Origin: Tetrapyrgos nigripes
Taxonomy: Eukaryota > Basidiomycota > Agaricomycetes > Agaricales > Campanellaceae
NCBI GenBank assembly: GCA_013368315.1
Contig: JAACJM010000094.1
Span: 62,001 to 126,000, forward strand
Direction: 5' to 3'
DNA length: 64,000 bases
Below are positions 57,420 through 64,000 of this stretch, piece after piece. The notes beneath the pieces are model-generated. The model was not told where the DNA came from. It searched no databases and saw nothing but the letters and a program-made list of their open reading frames with translations. Within the stretch, counting starts at the first letter, position 1; each line of letters opens with the position of its first letter. A program made the translations under genes and the position numbers.

Positions 57420-58815
57420 GGTATAGGGAAATCTGCGGGTACCCCATGCGGGTCTGCGGGTGGGCTGCGGGTACCATTAAATATTTGAGTTCAGCATTAT
57501 ATGGCATACATACGAGCATTTGTAACATAGTAGAGAGACATAAAAGTGAATATAGAGCTTGTAGATAGACTTCAACGAAGTGTAGTGAAACTCAAATGTA
57601 CATGGATAAGCACAGCCACTCACTCCCATCTGCAGTAGTCTCATTCCTAACTCAAGTATTTCTCTACAAAGCAGCCTAGATATTTTTGCCAAAAGCTTAT
57701 TGCATGCACTAGAGACTATTTCCATTCTCTGCATGCCAATATTCTATGAATTATGTACCCAAATTACCCTTAGACTTGAAATGAAGCCTGCATCAATAAA
57801 ACTCTTCGTGGTTCGCAGTGTAAATGCAACATACTCATTCTAATACATCACTGAGTCAATGTTTCAAGTGTTCAATAAAGTAATTTGTTCATCCAATTCT
57901 AGAAAAGTCAAGATCAATGTGAATTCAGCCCAAGGTTTACTAGAATTTATGATAGAAATTTACTTCTACACATTGAGCATGTCAAGGTACTGGCTATTAG
58001 TACAGAAGCTACAGCATTCCTTGTTTTCAAACTGTTAGATGTTGTGTGGATGTTAGTAATGCTCATGAATGGTACCCGCATGGTACCCGCAGTGGCTGTG
58101 CACATGCGGGTACCATGCGGGTACCTATGCGGGTACTATGTTTCTTGCCTTGATGTTGTATGAGAGTCCGTTGAAGAGAATGAACGGCTATTTGCACATA
58201 CATACTACTGTCCTGGCATGAATGAAAGCTCAGTCTCTCTGACCAAAAAAAAATCCAGAAGAAATCCAAAAAGAAATAAATAGAAAATGTCAAATCTGGC
58301 CTTAGATTTTTTGGCTGTGATTTGTGACTGAACTGCCTTTCATGCTGGTACACTAACCTGCCTGCTAAAGTAGCATCAACAGCGGGCCGTATGATGCTTT
58401 TACCAAGCCATTTCTACAAAAAGAATATTCTATGCAACTAAGGCTATGTAACGTTGGATACTCATACTTACAAGCAGTCCCATTTGCAGAGAAGGGCAAA
58501 AGTAAGTGCAGAGTGGGTCAGAAAGTGTCAATGATAGGTGATGCTGAGTCTTGCATATACCACGTAAATCCCATCATTTTTGTATGAATGATTTTACCTC
58601 AATACCGACAGCGCGTTCTGTTCTTTGTGAAATTGCTACACAACAGACTCTGCATTTTGAAAGGACTATCTACACAATAAAAAGAGCAATTAGAAGGCTT
58701 AATCAACTAAGATTCTACATGATAAGCAAAGGGTAATGGGTACCCGCATCACCCGCATCACCCGCATGTACCCGCTGTGTACCCGCATGGGGTACCCGCA
58801 GATTTCTGATACCCG
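57420..58815. mobile_element. 1.4-kb element with GCGGGTACC-iterated ends and 10-bp target duplication
   Basis: CCTTGACTTC lies at 57410-57419 and 58816-58825, directly outside. The inverted ends share AAATCTGCGGGTACCCCATG and carry arrays of GCGGGTACC/GCGGGT variants (57430-57478; 58738-58815 inverted); a third cluster lies inside (58070-58140). The interior is AT-rich with no recognisable product. A 9-11 bp duplication suggests a Mutator-like class, but no transposase in the window is tied to it. Confidence 0.8.
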
Positions 58816-58825
58816 CCTTGACTTC

Positions 58826-59767
58826 AGGTAGGCCTTCAGACTCCAGTCACTCCCAGCTGGTCTTTAACTCTCCCCAACTTCGATACACAGCTTCAGTCCC
58901 TACCTGAAAAAAGTCCGTGCGCCGTCGACACCAATCCCTTTGTCCTCAAGATCCTCCAATGCAGGTTTTGGTGTTATGATAAGATTTATATCGAAAGTAG
59001 GCTAGGCTGTGAGAAGCTGCGGAGGGGTAGGGTGGGCCTCGAGAAGAGGAGCTGAGTAGTGGCTAAACTTTTACGAGTCAGCTCAACGTTCTCAACGCGG
59101 CTAGCAGCATTCAGTACTGACGCGCATCAATGATTTTCATCTTGACAACCTGAACTCCGGAAAGCGTCCTTCAAGGAAAGACCCATTGCAGCCTTGCGTG
59201 GTACCTGGGCTCCGGCAATGGTTGTCCTCCGGAACTAGTAGCGGGTTGCTTGACAAGCAAAGGTTGTTCGTGAGCATCAAGAAGCATCAACGCATCAATT
59301 TCCATAGGGTATCAATCAAGTACTATCGTAATGTATAGATATACATGCGATGATTGTCTGAAAGTATAGAATTCCAACAGGCCGGTCTTATCGCTCAAGG
59401 AGTCAAGTATCACAGCCCTCACCTCGGTTCTGAGTCTACTGCCTGACTATTTTCAATGATCGATCGTCGAGCTGATAAATTTTGAGCTTGCTTTAACAGA
59501 GGGGTTCTGACCGGGCCTTCAAGAATTCGCCTGGACTTAGTGCTCACAATGAAAGCCGCATATGCTCTAGCGCTCACCTGGCTCGATTGTGACGAGATAC
59601 CCTTGTGATATTTAGAAGTTCAACTTGCCTCATGAGAACTCGTGCTTCTCCCTCCATCAATAATACTGAATACATCAATCAGCATAGATAGTCAAAGACT
59701 GGCGAAAGTTCGAAACTTGTGCCCAGTGCAGTCTCACAAGCCGTACGATGTACCTTAAGTTTGGCAG
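58826..59767. other. Gap without a supported gene
   Basis: A minus-strand stretch at about 58905-58985 reads ITPKPALEDLEDKGIGVDGA and could be a lone exon or a gene remnant, but no partner exon was found. The rest is unassigned. Confidence 0.35.
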
Positions 59768-60275
59768 ATAGGGCTCGGAACCGTCTCCGTATATGACGGT
59801 TTACGGTACCGTCAATACGGGTCCGTGACCGTACCGTCTCGACAGCAGCGCAGGTAGCATACGGTACGGGTACGCGACGGTCATACCCGTATTAGACCGT
59901 CCGTAATTACCGTACGCGGTCGTAATACGGTTTGGTGTCTTCCGAGATGCCCGAGTCCACATTTTGCCCTGAAGAATTGACCAAAATAGATTGCGTTGCG
60001 GTTCAATTTATATTTACTGGTGAGATCGAAGTGAATCCTTGGTAAACTCCGAAAAATAGGTAAATTCTGCTCATTCATACTCACCGAAACCGTCTGATGC
60101 GCATTAAAAATGATTGAGTGCATGAAGCAGTCAATTCAAACCTTTTAGCCTAGCTTCCAAACGACAATGGACAGCCAAAATAAGGTAAAAAGTTGCTCTA
60201 GAGCTCCTTCGGGGATCCCTCGGCAAGACGGTCATAAAGACCGTATACGGACGGTATACGACCCGTATGTCGGAA
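59768..60275. repeat. Element-like repeat with GACGGTACC / CCGTATACGG iterations
   Basis: Left end GGGCTCGGAACCGTCTCCGT with ACGGTACCGTCAATACGGGT (59771-59825) is partly complemented at the right (GACCGTATACGGACGGTATA, CGACCCGTATGTCGGAAC at 60238-60275). CGGTAC/CCGTAT motifs recur through 59780-59935. No target duplication could be fixed and there is no coding capacity. Confidence 0.5.
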
Positions 60276-60466
60276 CTTTTGAAATGACATCATAACATAG
60301 CGTAATCTGTTATTACTTGAATAATGGCAAGTTGCCGAAATAAGCCGATTATTAAGATGAAGAAAATCATTATATGGGTGCCGGTTGGAGCCGTTATAAT
60401 ACATGATGAGGAGTGGCCGTGCATCAAGGGGGGCTCGACACCGACAATCAAAAAATGAATCCTTAG

Positions 60467-60552
60467 GCCCAACTCGAGAATTGAACCCTTGCGATTGCTG
60501 AGCGTTTAAATGAACACATTGAGACGTGATAGACAGTTAGGCCAATGACCTG
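60467..60552 (-). other. tRNA-like (possibly SINE head) sequence
   Basis: The minus strand has an A-box-like TGGCCTAACTGTC and, about 47 nt later, a B-box-like GGGTTCAATTC followed by CTCGAG. Acceptor and T-stem pairing are poor, so a functional tRNA is unlikely; a tRNA pseudogene or tRNA-derived SINE head fits better. Confidence 0.35.
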
Positions 60553-60754
60553 TATTAGTACCAGAGATCAAGCTCTATTCGAGGTACGATTTGTGGCCCA
60601 TATACTGCGCACTGTGCAACCGATGTGGGCGACATAGTGACTTGGCATTCATATAACCTCTTGAAATCTACTCTGAAGCTACAACCAATGTATTTAGGAC
60701 CTAGATGTATGTATGTACAATTCAGACAAACTGCAATGAGTAGTATTAGTGGTA

Positions 60755-62452
60755 CTAATTTCTCTGAGTACTCCGCTTGGGGCGCGTACTACGTTCCGGC
60801 TCATCAGACTCGGCTCCGAGGGGAGTGCTAGAGGGAGCAGCTCTGGTAGCCCTTCCTCGCCTATGCCCAGTTCCACCTCTATGACCACGAGGTTGATTTG
60901 ATGGATCAGGTACCCCTACATCAAGATCATTGACACCCGCGTGAGCAGCATCAATGTCTGATGAACTCGGAGTGTTGGCCTGTGTGATGACGACAGAGGG
61001 AAGAGTGTCAGAGGAAGGATCGGATGAGGTATGCGGAACCTGATGGGCAACGTTCGGAGCTGATGGTACCATGAGTTGCTGCATCAGCGCATCGAGCTCA
61101 TCAATTTCAGTACCGCCAGAAGTGCTAGGATCCGTGGGAGCAAATGTAATGCCAGTGACACCAGCAAATACTCGTCGGTTGTAGAAGTCGTATAGAGATT
61201 TGGCCCAGGATGTACCTTTTGACTCGGCCAATACAATCATCTTGCGGTACTGTTGGAAATGTTCGCGATAAGGAATACGTGACACAGTGCCAAGTTCGGA
61301 AAACTCTTTATCAGGTGAGATGATGAAGCGAAGCTTTAGAGAATTTTATGTAGTGAGTATTACCGTACCTGATTAAAATAGATAATGCGCACGTACCATG
61401 ATTGCAGAAAGAGCAATGCAAGATGCATTGACACCACGTACTCCCCACAGATGGCCAGCCAAATTGCCTCCCACTTTGTCATCTGGGTTCTTGATGGATG
61501 TGGGACCAAAAAGCGTAACGCGAATGATCTGCAAAATAAGGGTTAAGCCGAATACAAATAGAATATGATCACAATACTTACACGGGGCTGGAACTCGTTG
61601 AGGAAAAGTGTATGCGGGTTGATGATTTGATCGGGGAAAAAAATGGGTGCAAGCTTCTCTTCACGGACATCCTTCTTTCCTTGTGTCCACAGACTGTGAG
61701 ATTGTCAGATTCAGCACGCTTTTCCCCTGCTTTTGCAATGGAGATGAAATCAGGAGGTGAAAGTTCACGAAGAATGATAGTGGTGTGTGAACGAACACGA
61801 TCCGTCGTATGAGTACGCTGGTTGTTAACAGCTTTCCGAAACTGTCAATAAATAGTTTATGTCAGTAAAAACAGTTGTGAAATATGAAGTAGGTGGCAAA
61901 CCTCGGTTTTGAACGATGGTAAGGTGGCTGCAAGATGTTGCAAGCGTGGATCACCAAGATGGCTGTGCAACTCTGCAATCATTCTGGCCTTGTACGTTGT
62001 CTGATCAGCGAATCGTTCTGGGGAGAAAGGATCGACATGATTTGCTGGTAAAGGACACTGAAAGATTTCGGCGTTGATCCAAGGTTCATTCATCACCATG
62101 AACTTCGCTCCAAGATGGGAAATTTGTGTAATGAAAGGGGCTACACCAGGATCAACAGGAGCTTCGCGTTTTTCGGCCTTGTTTACGCTTGGATGTTTTG
62201 GCTTTGAGTACGCTGATGGCAAGCTGGAGCTGAGGAATCTTCTCACGGAGAGCCTGATTCTGCAAATGGGCTTCTTGAAGCCGCTGAAAAACTCGTCAGA
62301 AATACACTTGATGCGAGAAATTATATGTAACGACGACGCACCTGGTAGACTAGAGCTGGATTACTCCCAGCAGGCGGAACAACAATTTCCAGAAGATTAC
62401 TGATCTCCTCGCCAACCTCACCAAATTCACCAAGATCGTCACTGTCGGACAT
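60755..62452 (-). CDS. DUF6698-like protein
   Basis: The start at 62452 reads MSDSDDLGEFGEVGEEISNL, and exon 1 ends PAGSNPALVYQ. Exon 2 begins RLQEAHLQNQALREKIPQLQ (coiled-coil-like). Then come REAPVDPGVAPFITQISHLG with MNEPWINAEIF, an exon with LAPIFFPDQIINPHTLFLNE, one with RVTLFGPTSIKN and HLWGVRGVNASCIALSAIM, and a last exon (61285-60755) beginning SRIPYREHFQQYRKMIVLAE. The order matches Agaricomycete DUF6698 proteins, function unknown. The C-terminal tail is Ser/Pro/Arg-rich. A frame change near 62180 (KRKQGRK to KAEKREAPVD) has no obvious splice, so a one-base indel is possible. Same strand as the Plavaka transposase and 254 bp from its end. Confidence 0.68.
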
Positions 62453-62705
62453 GTTACAGGTGTCGAGATGGGAGTGCAAGAGTGAGCGTAAGAGGCTGCG
62501 TTCAAAGCAGGTGTTGACTTATGTACTTATGTGTCAAAAAACTGACTCCACTCGAGGCAGCGTTTTGCATCAGAGTTCTGGATCCTATTATGTCAAAAAT
62601 TGTGAAAGATTAACCTTTCCTCAAGGCAGCATCGCGTCGGACTTCTCGCATCATTTTCTTTGAACTTTCTACAAATGGTAAGTAATAAATGTTTTACATC
62701 ATGAA

Positions 62706-64000
62706 TCATGATACCTCCGTAAAACCCGGGTATAGCCTCTTCATTCTAAGAAACAAATCTCCATCAAGAACATCCATCACAAACCTATCTGCTGAACCAG
62801 AAGAATCATCAACGGCTGGAGCAAGAATTCCTCGAACAATTGATTGTATCGGAATGAATTCTGTACTGGCCTCTTTTCTGATTCGCAGGAGACCCAACCT
62901 TCTATTGCTAGCAATCCGGTTACGTACCACCTTGTATGGCTGGACAAGTGCAACGGGATATGTGCCGTCTCCAATCCGGCAAGTGAACAGATAAAGAAGT
63001 TGCGCAAAGACAAATTCATCTTCTGTGGCGTGGAAAAGGACAAAATGAAATCGAGGTTTTCCATAAAAGCTGGGGTTGCACCGGAGCCGATTGACCTCTG
63101 GGCGCCAGGTTTCTAGAGATTGAAAGTATGTTTTGAGATACTGATACGGTGATATCTATTGTTATAATACTTGACAATTAGTAGTACTTAAATCAAGCAA
63201 GAAATGTCACATACCAAGTCAGAGGCCTTGAATTTGATAGCCTTGTTTCCAGGAAGTGGGATACCATGTGCAGGGAGATATCCAGATATAAACTCTCCAA
63301 GGCGAATACGGAATCTCAGAAATGAAGAATCAGATTTGTGATGATTCTCCAGATCCTGGAATGCCAAGCCCTTCTGATTGCCTCCAAGATAAAAATTCTC
63401 CTTTATTATGCCGCCCTGATCCAGCTTGTCTTCTTCAGATTTATTTGAGTAATCGTCAATATCATTGAGTGTTGAGCGAATAGTGACTGAGACCATAAAC
63501 TGGTGCTGGATTCGTGTAATCTGCAGCATATGGTTAAAATGGTTAGAAGATCTGCATAGTCAGATATTTACCTGATCTGCAACATTTTTAAAATTAGTCC
63601 TCTCATGGTAGATTTTGCGCAAAGGACCATGCATCTTCTCATTGATTTTTGTGCCAAAAACACGTGAGACTCCCTTCCCAAGGATGTCATCAAACCAATG
63701 GGTATGGTAGTGCATTTTGATGAAATTCCAGGATTTCTTGGCTACCTCATCATTCTCTGATCTTGCACTCATACGCTCATACATCTGTAGACAAATTATA
63801 CAGAGCATCCAAAATAACACTAACGAACTCACTGATATCATCTCAGAAAATTTTAGTACAGCCTTCCTGCCCTCTGAAATGGTGCTTTCTGTCTGGAGAT
63901 CAAGAGAACCATACATATTTATGTTCAGGTAAGCTCTCAGACATCTCAAGAGCTGGAATGCAGCAGTGGATTCAAAAACATCATGTGCAGCATATAAAAA
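62706..64000 (-). CDS. Plavaka-type (CACTA-like, CMC superfamily) transposase, 3' part
   Basis: The frame enters from the right edge and stops at 62706. Exons show YLNINMYGSLDLQTESTISE and WNFIKMHYHTHWFDDILGKG with GTKINEKMHGPLRKIYHERT. This Plavaka block, with the W-F-K-H and N-EK-HGP marks, precedes TNFKNVADQ. Next is ITRIQHQFMVSVTIRSTLND with FRIRLGEFISGYLPAHGIPL (63529-63212). The C-terminal exon (63116-62706) reads LETWRPEVNRLRCNPSFYGK, then TYPVALVQPYKVVRNRIASN and ends LYPGFTEVS. The visible exons are open and join by plausible introns, so the gene may be intact. The catalytic core upstream lies outside the window. Confidence 0.75.

Noticed and set aside
60467..60552. Functional tRNA gene
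   Set aside because: Box motifs are present, but acceptor and T-stem pairing are poor; listed only as tRNA-like.

Overview
The window looks like a transposon-rich piece of an Agaricomycete (mushroom-type Basidiomycota) genome. The evidence is: genes broken by many 45-75 nt GT-AG introns; several membrane-protein families known almost only from basidiomycetes (the VWRAW-type orphan family, DUF6533, DUF6534); a DUF6698-like gene; and Plavaka-, hAT-, Mutator- and chromovirus-type elements. I see no bacterial, organellar or rRNA sequence.

Layout. 1-264: edge of an unrecognised minus-strand gene. 2.0-8.6 kb: three intact multi-exon membrane-protein genes (two VWRAW-type on +, one DUF6534 on -). 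8.6-16.2 kb: no host gene, but small repeats: copies of a SINE-like family, a 0.77-kb near-palindrome, a fold-back element with TTA target duplication, and a 96-bp minisatellite split by a Mutator-like insertion. 16.2-17.6 kb: a third VWRAW-type gene. 19.1-41.4 kb: nested transposons. A broken hAT transposase and a NACHT-NTPase fragment are followed by a 1.36-kb Tc1/mariner element (22492-37604). That element is split by two chromoviral Ty3/Gypsy elements in opposite orientations; the second of these is itself split by a third Gypsy fragment and a SINE-like copy. A near-complete Mutator-type (SWIM finger) transposase relic follows at 38.4-40.7 kb.

41.6-49.3 kb: two direct copies of a ~1.1-1.4 kb segment bracket a conserved metabolic pair, a potassium-channel-beta-type aldo-keto reductase (+) and a beta-carbonic anhydrase (-), arranged tail to tail. 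A coiled-coil gene (-) ends just inside the second copy. 50.5-57.2 kb: a DUF6533 gene (+) and a second DUF6534 gene (-). 57.4-58.8 kb: a 1.4-kb element with GCGGGTACC-iterated ends and a 10-bp target duplication. 60.7 kb to the edge: a DUF6698-like gene and the 3' part of a Plavaka (CACTA-like) transposase, both on -.

No operon-like pathway is evident. The coherent biology is (i) six orphan multi-pass membrane proteins of unknown function in one window and (ii) a layered transposition history that can be read from exact target-site duplications. Exon structures were worked out by eye from splice signals and reading frame; unresolved junctions are stated.
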